NCBI RefSeq assembly: GCF_963662255.1
Contig: NC_085047.1
Coordinates: 44,609,006-44,673,005 of the forward strand
DNA length: 64,000 nucleotides
From: Cinclus cinclus
Taxonomy: Eukaryota; Chordata; Aves; Passeriformes; Cinclidae
Reading direction: 5' to 3'
The translations under genes were made by a program, and so were the position numbers. The notes under the pieces are model-generated. The model made no database searches, was not told where the DNA came from, and saw nothing but the letters and a program-made list of their open reading frames with translations. The stretch's first letter is position 1. Each line of letters starts with the position of its first letter. This document shows positions 14,801-26,700 of this stretch, piece after piece.

Positions 14801-16165
14801 CTCAGTCTTCACTGCAGGCTGCAGATACCCAACTTTCTTAAGCCAACCAAATATTCTGAAGATGAAACACTATGAATATTTGCTAACTTCCAACTTCAAG
14901 ACCCACTTGTTCAAGTGAAAAGGATTATTTCCCAGGTCCAAACTCTCTCTACAAATCTTTATATTCTTTGTACATTTGATATAAGTGATACTCCATCAGG
15001 AAGGCATCCTTTGTACAGATCAAGTCCCTCTTCAAGACTACTTGTCTCACAGGCCAGTCATGGCTACCAGAGTGAAATATAGTCAACCTCTGGCCAACAC
15101 AAGAAAAAAGCAAAGAGTAGGCCTTCAGATACAGGGATCTACACCACAGCATAGCAAAAACAAAGATTTTGCACAGAACTGTGACTACTCACTACGTTTA
15201 CCACAAAAGATATCTCTCCAGCTTCAAGTGGTGACTATGAATCAGTGCAAGAGTCAGACTTCCATATCTCCAAACAAAATAAAACTCTGAATTAATTCAT
15301 TTATTTAATCAAAGAATTGAAAGGAATCTAAATTTTCTCCTAGGTATGCTGTCAAACTGACAGAGTGACTCAGCAAGCAGAATAATTGGTCTGTAATGTG
15401 ATTATATTTGGGGATTCAGGTTGGGATTTAGACATGCTGTTAAAGACTGAACTGAAATAACTGATTATTACAAAGTTGTCAGGCCTACAGTTTTAAAAGG
15501 TCCTGCTGTCAGTCATTAAACAAGTGGGAACTCAGTGAAAAAAAATAATTGGCTGCTGTGTCACCTTACTGGGGCTCCATTAGTAAATATCCTTAATAAG
15601 CTGACCCAGATGTGAAACACAGTTCCTAAAAAGGTGATACTTTTTAGATTATTCCCCAAGACCTGTCCACTTGCACAACAGACTCCTTTCAGGAGAGGGA
15701 GACAATCAATAACCATGCAGCCCATCACCAGTAAACAGACCCTCTCTCCAAGACCCCAGCCATTAGGAAAGGGAGCAGCACAGGTCTCCAAGGACTCCCC
15801 AGGATCAGGCAGTACCAGTTTACTTAACTAAGGGTCAGTCATATCCAGAGCAGCTAAGCACAATACCACACAGGAGAAGCACTCTTGTTGGTAACCTGAA
15901 AGACATACTGCAAGTAACGTGTTACAGGGAAAAACAAAACCCAGAAAAACAAAAACCAAAAACGAAATTTGCATAGCCAGATACCTTCCGTGAAGCTAAA
16001 ACACATCAACCAGAAGCTGCACAAAGAAGTCTGCATAAACCAAGAATTGCATGTAAGGTAATTTAAGAAAATCAAACATCACAATTTCACTGCCCAAACA
16101 ATGCAGACACATGAAACACAGGACCACAGGACCAGTAGCATCAGAACTGAGGAATCATGTATTGA

Positions 16166-16510
16166 TAAAAACCAGAGCAGAGCAGAGGGGCAGAATCACC
16201 TCCCTTTCCCTGCTGGCCACATACAATTGGCTTTCTGAGATGTGAGCACACAATGACATTATCACATCCAGTTTATCATGCATCAGCATCACCACATCCT
16301 TCTTGGCTGGGCTGCCCTCTGTGAATTCTTCTCCCATCAGTTCTCATACCTGGGATTTCCCTGACCCAGGAGTAGCCCTTAGACTTGTTGAACCTCATGA
16401 GGTTCTCATGGGCCCACCTCTCAAGCTTGTCCAGCCCCCGCCCCAGGATGGCACCCTGTCCCTCTGTTGTGTCAACTGCACCACCCAGCTCACAACCTCT
16501 TGTGAGTCCT
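16166..16510 (-). mobile_element. CR1 LINE fragment, reverse-transcriptase C-terminus
   Basis: The plus strand carries the antisense of the end of CR1 ORF2: TTGAACCTCATGAGGTTC, GGCCCACCTCTCAAGCTTG and the CAACTGCACCACCCAGCT block. The ATTGGCTTTCTGAGATG and CTTCTTGGCTGGGCTGCC blocks then follow toward lower coordinates. The minus strand therefore reads in the sense direction. The copy is diverged and frame-broken, and neither element end is present. Confidence 0.85.
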
Positions 16511-19500
16511 CACAATCCTCTTGCACTTCCTAACATTAAAAAACAATCCAAGCTTTCTAGCAGTGATGATTTGTTAGGCAGGGACTCACTGACCTTTTTA
16601 AAGTTAATTATTTAATCTGCCAGAATTATATTACTATTCTCATCTACCTGTATTCCTGTTTGATTTGTGTAAAAAATACACTAAGGAAGACGCAGTTTAA
16701 CTGGAAAACTCTGCTTGTTTTTCATTAGTGGAAATGAAGACAACAACATCACAGACAGAAGTTCCCATCAAGATTTGATTTGGAAGCCTTGCACAGAAGC
16801 TAAAAATAAAAGATTGTGCAGTCATAAATCATTTAAAACCGTCTTCATGGACAAAAAGCGCTTTAAGGATGATGTTTTCAACTGAAGTGGATGCAAAAGG
16901 AGCTGGAATCTGAGAGGATTTTCTAGGTGCCCTAAGCAACCCAAATCCCAGGTGTTGGGTTGGGGCAGGGCACGTGCAAAGGCTTGGGGGGAAATTCACT
17001 TGGTCCAAAGAGACAGTAGGTTCGCAGCTGTCAGAGGGAGCTGTGTCTGTCAAAACCTTCAGACATACAAAGTTCATGTTTGTAAGGAGCTCTGAAGATC
17101 AAGGTTCCGTGGATTAAGATTTCCTTGGAGAAACTGCAATTCTTCCTTTTTTTTTCCAGTTTAAAACAAAGTATTTAAAAGTTTTTTATTTGTTAGGAAG
17201 TACAAAATGCTATTTACCCACAGCAAACAGAGATAACTACTCACACAGATGTCAGATGACTTCTATGTCATCTGTTTCTGTTCTAATACTGGCCAGAGTA
17301 TTTTTGCTCTAAAGAGAAAATAATTCAAAAGCTTTCCACAGAAGACTACACTTCAACACAAGTGGGGAGCTGGTGAACATGAACCTCTCAAGAAGCCATG
17401 TGCTGTTTGTAAAAAGAGATAATAGCCAAATTCTCTTTCTACTCTGCCTTCTAAAGCCTGCAAAGTTGTTTAGGGCTTTTAAAATCCTGAATCTATGTTT
17501 TCAATACAGATAATATTTTCTTCAGAGTTTTCAGGGATGGCCAGTAGTAGACACTTTTAAATTCAACCAAGCTGACTGTAAATCACTGCAAGAACTCATG
17601 GCAGATAATTTCAACCAAGCCTCTCAAAGCTGAGTGGCGGCCCTGTCACTATCTGCCAATAGCAAAGGGCACAGCTTGCATGGTGCTGTGAATTAGATCT
17701 GTGACCAAAACAATGCTGATAAAGTTTCACATATTGTTGTTCAGTGTTTTCACAACATCAAGGCCTCTCCTGTTCCTCCCTCTGTCCCCTTAGTGCTGTG
17801 AGTGTGCAAGAAGCCGGGAAGGGACCCAGCCAAGCAGATAACCTGAATGAGAATGATATCACAGCAATGTCTGATTTTCAGCCCATTTTTTTTTTCCCAA
17901 TGGAAAACAAGAATATAATCCTGGATTTATTTCCATCTCAACTTTTCCAGATGATACTAGTTTCTGACTCTACTAAAGCAACCCTTCCTTTTGCATTTGG
18001 TATTTGAGATGCCCACAGCAGACACATTTGTAGCAAGAATGGGATCAGAAGTTCCAGCAAGTCCATCTGCAACTGTCCAAGTGACAGCAGGGAAACAGTT
18101 TGGACAAAGCACACAAATACTTGAGGGGTGAACATGGATGTGGCACCAACTGCTAGTTGCTGCAATACAGCATTGCTGCTTAATTTTGCAGATGACTCAA
18201 GAGGGCATAAAAAAATAATTTAAAAGCAGAAGTGGAATTCAAAATTATCTCATCAAAATGAAAATAAAAAAGGTCTATAAAAAGGACATTAAGTCAATAA
18301 CGGTAAGAGCAAGAACACAGAACTGGGTGCAATTTGCTATAATAGCAAACTGTTGAGAGCAGGAGAGGATCTGAAGATTGCAGGGAGTCATGGGTTTCAT
18401 TGTCATAGTCTCCTGAAATAGGCAAACTGCTCTGTGTGTATGTGTCTGTATCTGTGAATAGGAGGATATTCCACCAAGAACAGCAGCAACCCCCTCATTT
18501 CAAGACACAATGGTGACAACTCTCTGAGATGCCATATGTACTCTCGAGACTTCCATCACATCCCATCTTAATGAACTTTATGACTCTAGCGCACAAAAGA
18601 TTGAGAAGAAGAACTGAAAAAAAAAAAAAAACCTATAGGAAAACATGGAAAGAAAATGCACAGTTTAACCTGAAGACAAGAGTTTGGAGACAGCCTAACT
18701 GCAGGCCTCAGATATGCAAAAGCAGCCTCCAAAGAATGAAATCATGTTTCATGTTGCATTCATAACAGACAACAATAAATACCGATCTTGAATCATGGAC
18801 AAATCAGATTAAAGATAAGAAACCAAATGTTTCATGATGAAAAACAGATCTAGGAATGCCAATGCCACAAATGTACCTGAATTTCTCTTTGGATCAATTA
18901 GATCAACTGTCCTCCTCCTCCTCTGATTCTATGGATGCCACAAACCACTTATATGAAAGGCTTAAGGCTTACTTAATACATTTTATAAATCCAGTATTAC
19001 CAGATGAAGTACATGAAAAAGTAAAGTTGTAATTTCTTTTGCATACTTAAAACTACCTGTTCCTCATGATAATGGACACACTCTGACATGTTTCATGGTG
19101 TATAGCCCACTGTAACTCTAGTGAAATCCCATGAAGTCTCAGCATTTGTTCCCTAAATGTAATCAGTACATATCCTCACACACACCATTACACAGAGCCC
19201 TGGAGGGCTGGTATATACTATAACAAACAGTAGCCTTACCAGGCTTTGCACCTTGTCCACTATGTAACTTTAGCAAATCCTGTCAGCCACGGGAAGGGGT
19301 GACTCAGGCAAAGACCCAGTATTGTAGCACAGACTGGTCAGTGTTAGTGGCTGAGAGGCTGAACCAGCCATTCTAGCAAGTATTTGCTAAGTCTTAGCAA
19401 ATATTGCTAAGATGAGTTATCTAATGGAAGAGCAGCTTGGATAAGATAATGAAAATCTAAGTCCTGCAATAGCAGCCAGGAAAGAAGAGTGAGGGACTGA

Positions 19501-19964
19501 AAGACCATAATGTCATAATTTCTGATTCAATTTGCCAATGTTAACTCTGAACTAAAAGCCTACGTACCCAGTTCCAGCTGGAGATGCCACTATCCATAAA
19601 GCCATTATGACTGTTAGTTGTTGTCTTCCATCTTACCGGCCTTATGAACTGTGCTCAAACATTCAAAGAGTTGTGCTACACACAGGGTGAATATTGGAAG
19701 AACTGGAAGAGCTGTAATGCTTACAAAACAACTACAAAACCCACAACTGAAACTAGCTATAAAAACCATCTAGAGACATAAGAGATCACTTGGCATTCCC
19801 AAATGAAGCCCTGTAACCTGTGACAACAGGCAAGAGGAAGCTGTACAGTGGCAACTGTGTATTTATGCCCCATTAAATATTTATCAGCTGTTTGCTGCTC
19901 ATATCTTGACTTACAATGCTGTTCCAAAACATTTTCACATAAAATATCAGAACTAAGTAAGATC

Positions 19965-20040
19965 TTAAAATCACAGCAGAAAGAGCTGGGAGAGACTTGG
20001 AAAAGTCATCTTGTCTGGTCTCAAAACCAAACTGCATCTA
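19965..20040 (-). mobile_element. Old CR1-like 3'-end remnant
   Basis: AAAATCACAGCAGAAAG, then GGGAGAGACTTGGAAAAGTCATCTTGTC, resembles in order the antisense of a CR1 3' end (AATCACAGAA, then a TTGGAAGGGACCT-like and a GATCATCTAGTC-like block). It is strongly diverged and could be chance similarity. Confidence 0.4.
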
Positions 20041-20984
20041 TTTCTCATTCCAGATTGGCAGGTGACCAATAGTTGTGCATCAATGGCCAGAAATCACAAA
20101 CCAGAAAATTTTGAATAAAAATATTACCTCAAAGACAGCGGTCCAAGAAGAATACGTTCAACTTTATTCTAAAATGTTAACTGTACTTGTGGGTTTTTGC
20201 TAAATTTGTTTTTACTGGATATATGCTCTAGGGTACTCGCTTTACAAAAGCTAAAAATTTAAAAATAATGCATTTATGCATTTTGAGCTCTAATACAGAA
20301 CTTAAAAGTCATTAAGTTCAATTTCAGGCTGCATGCTGCCCTCAGATCACATGTACAAAGACACACGCAGCCTAAGCACTGAGGAATTAACTTTCTACAA
20401 CTACCTACACATCAAGAGCTCAGACTCTGCTTTCTCTAATGTAACCAGTGTGCTAGATGTGCCTTTGTGGATAGTGTTTAGGTCACACCCAGGAGCCAGG
20501 GAGGGTAAAGAGGCTTGTAGATACAGATGTTTTGAACTCTAGTAACTAGTCCTAGTTTACTAGGATATTAAAAATCTAGTTTACAAAACAGCTACACTTA
20601 GAGCAAGAGTATAGCAGCCTGTGCTTCCAAGACTTTTTACCCATAATCCAGTCGGAATTAGGAAAACATACTTTAATGAAAAACGGCAAATGCAGAAAAC
20701 AGGAAATGCTGAAGAAATTTCAATCAAAGAAAGAACTCTCAAAGGAGCCAAATTTCTCCTCTTCCATGAGATTTCAAGAGATTGGTGAACAGTCATGAGA
20801 ATTACTATTAATCTTAACATGTTGTTTTCAGAAGAGTAGGAGCACATATTACACAATCTTCTTGCAACACAGGGCAAGACACAGATATAATCAAGTGTCT
20901 GCTAAATCACACATGTAGATTCACTTGAAGAAAGAAGATCCTTTTCCTCCCTGGTCACACAAAAGAGTACAAAGAAGCACATTT

Positions 20985-21038
20985 ACAACATAAGAAACAT
21001 AAGAAATCAACAACATAAGAAACAACATAAGAAATCAA
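20985..21038. repeat. Tandem repeat of CATAAGAAA units
   Basis: CATAAGAAA occurs at 20989, 20998, 21014 and 21026, with AACAA-type spacers. This looks like a small recent tandem expansion. Confidence 0.85.
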
Positions 21039-23591
21039 GTTTACAATCCCTGCTTTCCCTAAAGAAATCTGAATTAATATTTTCTATCTGTTAGTGCTAA
21101 AGAACTTAGTTATTAGGTATTCTTTCAGATGAAAGGTCTATTTAAAATTTTTTAGTATTTATAAGAGTAAGGACTGAAGTCCAAGGAAACCATGCCTTCC
21201 AAAAGTGCCCTAACAAGCTGTGTTGACTGTCACAGCCTCATGAATATTTAGAGACACTTATGAGGAGGAACAGCTTAACCTGACAATATGCTTTTCTAGC
21301 CTGTGACCAATGATGACAAGATACTATTCTCAGTGTATGTGGTAAACATAGTCTCCCATTACGAAAACTTCTAACAGGGTAAGATTTCTTATTTTCCTGT
21401 ATCACTAGCTTAAATTACTCTTACCCCATATTTCAGAGTCCTTTTCAAACAATACCAGTAGCTTTGTAGTTTTGCTGAAAGCAGAACAGTGAAATATGCA
21501 TAGATCATGAGTCAGAGGACTTTTCTACATACAAGTTGGATGTTCTTTGTGAAACATAGCACTTCCCTTGAGGAAGGAACACAAATTCCGAGAGAAGTGA
21601 TGTCAGAAGAATTGCATTTCCAGCACAGCACTGGATAAAGACTTTTCTATGGCCTTAAAAGACAGTCACCTCTGCTGCTTCCAGCCATCATCCCCGGGGG
21701 CAGATGAGACTGGAGGCTACATATGTTTTCAGAGAAAACAAGTTTTTAGTCATGCTTTACACCATCAAAGACTTTGCTTTAGCTAAATTTGGTTCACCAT
21801 TGCCATATTCTAAGCAACTACTAGCAGCTACTATTTCACATCCTATTTGCTAAACAATCTTCCAGCTAGCCTAAAGATCAAAATTTACTGAAGAACAGTA
21901 GAACTGTCCCTTTTATCCACAGCTTGCTGGTGAACACAGTTTAAATCAGACATTAGATGACTACAATCATCATCAAAGCCTACTTTTAAGTTACTTCTCT
22001 TGCAGTGGCACCAATTGACAAAGATCTTACAGAAAATAATTCACAACACAGCAGATTTCTATGTCTACCAGACTTATTTGCCGAAACGTGGCAGTGAGGT
22101 AGGAACAGGGAATGCACCAGATCTTCAGCAAAGCTGCAGAAGACCACCAAGGGACTAGAAATAAACACTTATTCGACCCCGTAATATTTAGTGATCCATT
22201 TCTTAATTTGAGCAGTTCATAATAGTCAATAGAGCAATAGCTCAGCAGAAAAAGAACAGGAAGCACATTGAGACACTTACACAAAGCCTTAACCTCTCCT
22301 ATACCAAGGGCATTCCACCTTCCACCGTTTGTAGCCTCTCCCTGTAGCACTGCAGCCTTCTGTTCACAAGTCTGCACCCTTTCCCTTGTGCTGCTGCAAT
22401 GTTTCCATCCATGTTCTTCTGTCCTTGTATCCTGTTCTCCTTGCTCTCCTAACTCACTACCTGCAAAGCCCAAGCCTGCTATGTCGGGGTTTCCCCAGGA
22501 AGTGGTGGACACTGATGCAAGAATCACCCTTTTCCCACCTCACACTTCCCTACCCTCATTTTGTATCTTGTACACAAAAGAAAAAAACAAATCTCGCAAA
22601 TAAAATGATGGAAAATGGTCCTTGAAATAGCACGCAGACATTTCCTAGTGACATCCATGCTTAACAATCAATTAACATGCAACTTATGCCTCTGGTCAGA
22701 GCATGCTTCAACCAGTTCTAACAACATCACAAGCAGGAAAAACAAGTAGGGATTTTGAGCTGCTCTTGATGAAAACTGTTAGGGTAAAGTATTATCAAAA
22801 ACCACCTGTGGCACAAGAGGGGATTCCCAGGGGAGAAGAGTCACTTAGGGAGATCCCTGCAATGATTTTCTTCTTTGCTGGCCATCAGAGAGCATTTTCC
22901 CTTGAGATTCTTCTTTCACTGTTACTAAAAGTAACTGTTACTATTAAAACTGTCATTTGCCACCACCAATGGACTGTCTCATTATCCTTTGTGCTTGAAA
23001 AACACTACTTCATATTGAAAGAAAGTACAAAAAATTGCATTCATCCTTGTGCAGAGGCACAACAGCAAGTTTTTCAATCACATCCTTCATGAATGTTTGT
23101 GTTACTGCAATAACCTCAATTTAAAGACCACAAGGACACAAAATCAGACTATTTTCTGTACAATTTGCTTCTGCAGCAATGTATTTGTATTAGTCAAAAT
23201 GTTCTTAAAATGTACACCATATTCAACAAATGTTGACCATGATAATTAAGCACTGGCTTAAAACAATATTAAAAAATATCAGGTGTCTCAAAGATTATAG
23301 AAACTCCAAAAGCAAAAGTTATATTTTTAAGAACACAAATGGCCACACGGATATTATCCTTTTGGCTTAGCTGAAAAAGGAAAAACTAAACTCATTGTAC
23401 AAATCTAGTTTTTCAGGCTTGAAGGTACATGTGATCCAGTGTCCGAAACAAAAACAGATCATCAGCAATTAAACAATATCCTACATTTTAAAGTATATTA
23501 ACAATGTGTAACACACTGGTGTTATTCTTAACACCTGAAGTATCCTTTAGTATAATTCTTGGCTAATATAGTCCTTGACTCCAGGTTGTTC

Positions 23592-23732
23592 TCATTCTTT
23601 CTTTTTGGTGAAGTCATATGGTTTCCACCACTGTGCAAACTGCAACACCTTTTTCCGCTGCTCCTCAAAGTTCTGTCTGATTCCTTTTCTCCAGAGCCTT
23701 GGTTCCAAGTCCAGCATGCCACCAATAATTTC
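23592..23732 (-). CDS. CWF19L2: CWF19L2 terminal coding exon
   Basis: This exon has 46 codons ([20 protein letters not shown] to FTKKKE) and a TGA stop at 23594-23592. The acceptor AG is at 23734-23733, after a pyrimidine-rich tract on the minus strand. It is the end of CwfJ C-terminal domain 2, with the family-typical EPRLWRKG and [11 protein letters not shown] blocks. The preceding exon ends on a complete lysine codon, so the junction is phase 0. The 3' UTR cannot be bounded: I see no AATAAA or ATTAAA on this strand in the next 0.6 kb. Confidence 0.97.
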   Translation of the reverse strand, partial: EIIGGMLDLEPRLWRKGIRQNFEEQRKKVLQFAQWWKPYDFTKKKE

Positions 23733-26700
23733 CTTTGCAAGTAAAAGCAAGATAGATAACAATAAATACAAAATTACCATATTACCTAACACTATCTTAT
23801 AACAGAATAAAGAAATATGTATTTTCAAATTATGAGCTGTCCATTTTCTTCAAGTGCTAATTAAAACTTGAAATTCTGAAAAATATGCCAATTAAAACAT
23901 AGAACTGCAGTTGTTACATGGTTGCCTCAGCAAAACTCTTGCAAGCACAGCAGACTGATGTACTGCTTAAACATCCTAACATTGCAAGACTGTTAATGCA
24001 TTAGTGCATTTATGATTAAGGTGAATTCAGAGAAAGAAAGCTGCCTGCGCTTTGCTGTTTCTAGTGTTATATTTCTTCCCAATCACTCTTCATGGTTTTG
24101 CAACACTGACTCTTTCAGAAAATGTTTTCTGTGACATAATAAAGAATGGAAGAATTTATTACAGCTCTCCCTGTATATACATACATATAATGAGTAGCAA
24201 TTTAACCACAGGAGGGTCTTGGTAGTAGTTGTCTGTGAGTCTGTATGTGTATGCACACGAATTTATACAAGCAGGTGTCAGAGCACCTATGTATCAATAC
24301 TGTGACCATGAAAATTCTAAAGTAGATGCAAGTATCTTCCTTCTATAACATTATATGCCTATAATGTCAAATATCAGCAGTTCACATCAAATGAACAGAA
24401 AAACAAATTTAGAATCACAATCTCAGTATCAGCTAGTGAAAAAATCAACTACTTCATTCAACAAGCTAAGATAAAACGACTCCTCAAGAAAAGAGAGATA
24501 ATAAACTCAGATAGGGCACATCAAAGTAACTGTTCTAGCAGCATCCTGGTTTAATTACTTAAATTTTCCAAAACAGAGTATAATTGGTAAATTAATCTTT
24601 TATGTAATAATACCTTTCCAAAGTAATGAGGGAAATTGTGTTGATCTTCAATCACATGAGCAAATCCTCCCTGAAGGCCAAAGTCCACAGAAAAGTATGG
24701 CAACCCTTTAGGAATCTACATATGCAAAAACACATTTTCAGATGTTTAACAAACATTGTTGGCATTTAGTCAACCTCCCCACAGGAGAATGAATTTGAAC
24801 ATGGTTTTGCAGTTGACAGTATCACGTTTTATTTTAAACTACCTCTCAAACCAACTACACCTAGGATAAAATTGCAACAGAGAAATAGTAAAGCAGTAGT
24901 AAAGGAAAAGTAAGGGAAAATAGCAACATATAGCAACTGGACAAAAAGACAGTGAAGAAAGGATGGGTGGGGTGGCAGAAATTCCAGAGGCCACAGCTAT
25001 AGCAGGTAAGAGATGGGCACACCAGGCTGCAGTGTGTACAGTGGGCAAATGCCTCCCTGACTCCATATCTCTAAATTACATAAGTGTAACAGAGATTTTA
25101 AGACAACCACTAGCAAACTGCATTTATTAAAGACAAGATGTTGACTGTTAATAGGAAATATTTATCCAGTGAGAAAAGTGACACTCAGGGGGAAGGGGAA
25201 ACACCTTTTTGGACAGCAGATTACCAGAAACCCTCTCTGTGTGAATGGACAGATATTATCCTTAAGTTGCCAAATCAGACAATAATTCTGTCAGCCTGGG
25301 GTGGGGGTGGGGAGACACTGGATATCCACCACAACAAAGATCCTTTTATTGCTACAGTACTGCAAGTCATTTCTGCTGTTTCACTACAACAAGTTATGTT
25401 TCACTGCTTTTATTGTTGAGGATGTTTCCGTACTGGCAAGATTTACAAAGCCTCTAATTCATAAACATTTCCTCTGCTACAGTCTAAATAACCATACAAC
25501 TTTCAGGAGGCATGTTCTATACATCACTTGAAATACTGACTCTAAAAATAATTAAGATTTAATATAGAGAAGCACTGTAGCATAGCAAGAAACATTTAAC
25601 ACCTTAAATGGACTTTAAAAAAAACATTAAATAATGAAAAATGGGTTGGCAGGTGACACCTTAAAGCAAAGGTCAGCTTTGTCTTATTTCTCACAATTTA
25701 TGCACACAATCCACCCACTAAGTGATGTCTCAGCTATGTCTGATCTTCCAGCCAGGTACCACCATTTCCCAGTACAACTTCCCAAATTCCCAAACCTCAA
25801 TTCAGTCTCTAAGACAAACTCTCGGATCTTCTTGAAGCCTACAGATATTTCCTACCCTACAATAATATTAAAATCACACAACTGTGTAACAATTTATGTT
25901 CAGATACATTGTATTAATGTAAAGAACCATCCTGACTTAATGTGAAAATTGGCCTACCTTCCATAAATATGCAATAGTCACAAGAATGTATGGCTATATA
26001 ATACATATCTTCTGCCTCAGTATTAAAATTACAGAACAATCTTTGAACCTAACAGATCTAGCATTATTCCTTTAAGATTTGTTTATAAAAAGATGTTTCA
26101 TTTCAGTATCCAGGAGACAGAGCGGGTACTGTTCCCTTGTTTTACAATAAAAAGATTCATAATGCTATTTATATTTTCAGTTCATAAACTTAGCAACATA
26201 AATGGCTGTTCCAGGTTAATAAAAAAGACACACCATATTTGTTCAAGGAAAGTAATTTGCAAATCTTTGATCTACCCTAATTCTTTAAGTTAATCAAGAA
26301 AATTATGCCAGTACGTGTCCTCAAAGTATCAGCTTTGTTCTTAACTAATGCTGGCAGCTTAGTCCACCAATTGTTGAAATAAATGGGAATCTTTTCCATA
26401 ATGTCAGCTAGGAGCGCAGACTGGTAATTTTCCTCATAGCTATGCCATTTTCTGCCCTAATCTAATTGTGTTCCCTTTCTTCTCTCTTTGAAACAATTAG
26501 TAATGGAAAAATGTTAGAAGAATTTTATGATAAATTCAGGGTACAACACTTCATTACTTACAGATTTCCGAATATCTTTTGAAGAAAGATCAATTAACTT
26601 CTTGTTCATGGACCACTCTTCATCAGACTCCATTATAGCTTTCTGTAAAATGATTTTATCTAAAGGTGAAAATAGTCCTTCATACAGCAAATGAAGAATC

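Larger units (their letters stand above)
6971..16165. other. Intergenic DNA; no gene recognised
   Basis: This is AT-rich sequence with only chance open frames. It contains a TAATTA-rich stretch around 7578-8045, a T run near 9296-9306, an adenine-rich tract near 11002-11061 and a short CTCTGTATT-type repeat at 11798-11857. No splice-bounded conserved frame or RNA gene was recognised. Confidence 0.6.
16511..23591. other. Downstream flank of CWF19L2; no gene recognised
   Basis: This is AT-rich DNA immediately 3' of the CWF19L2 stop, with no conserved frame. Part of the lower-coordinate side of 23592 must be CWF19L2 3' UTR, but I cannot place its end. The first good minus-strand AATAAA I see is near 20163-20168. 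A 23-base perfect palindrome lies at 19381-19403. A 166-codon open frame at 22527-22027 on the minus strand has no recognisable family. Confidence 0.55.

Noticed and set aside
16303..16615. Two overlapping plus-strand open frames
   Set aside because: They are antisense to the CR1 reverse-transcriptase remnant.
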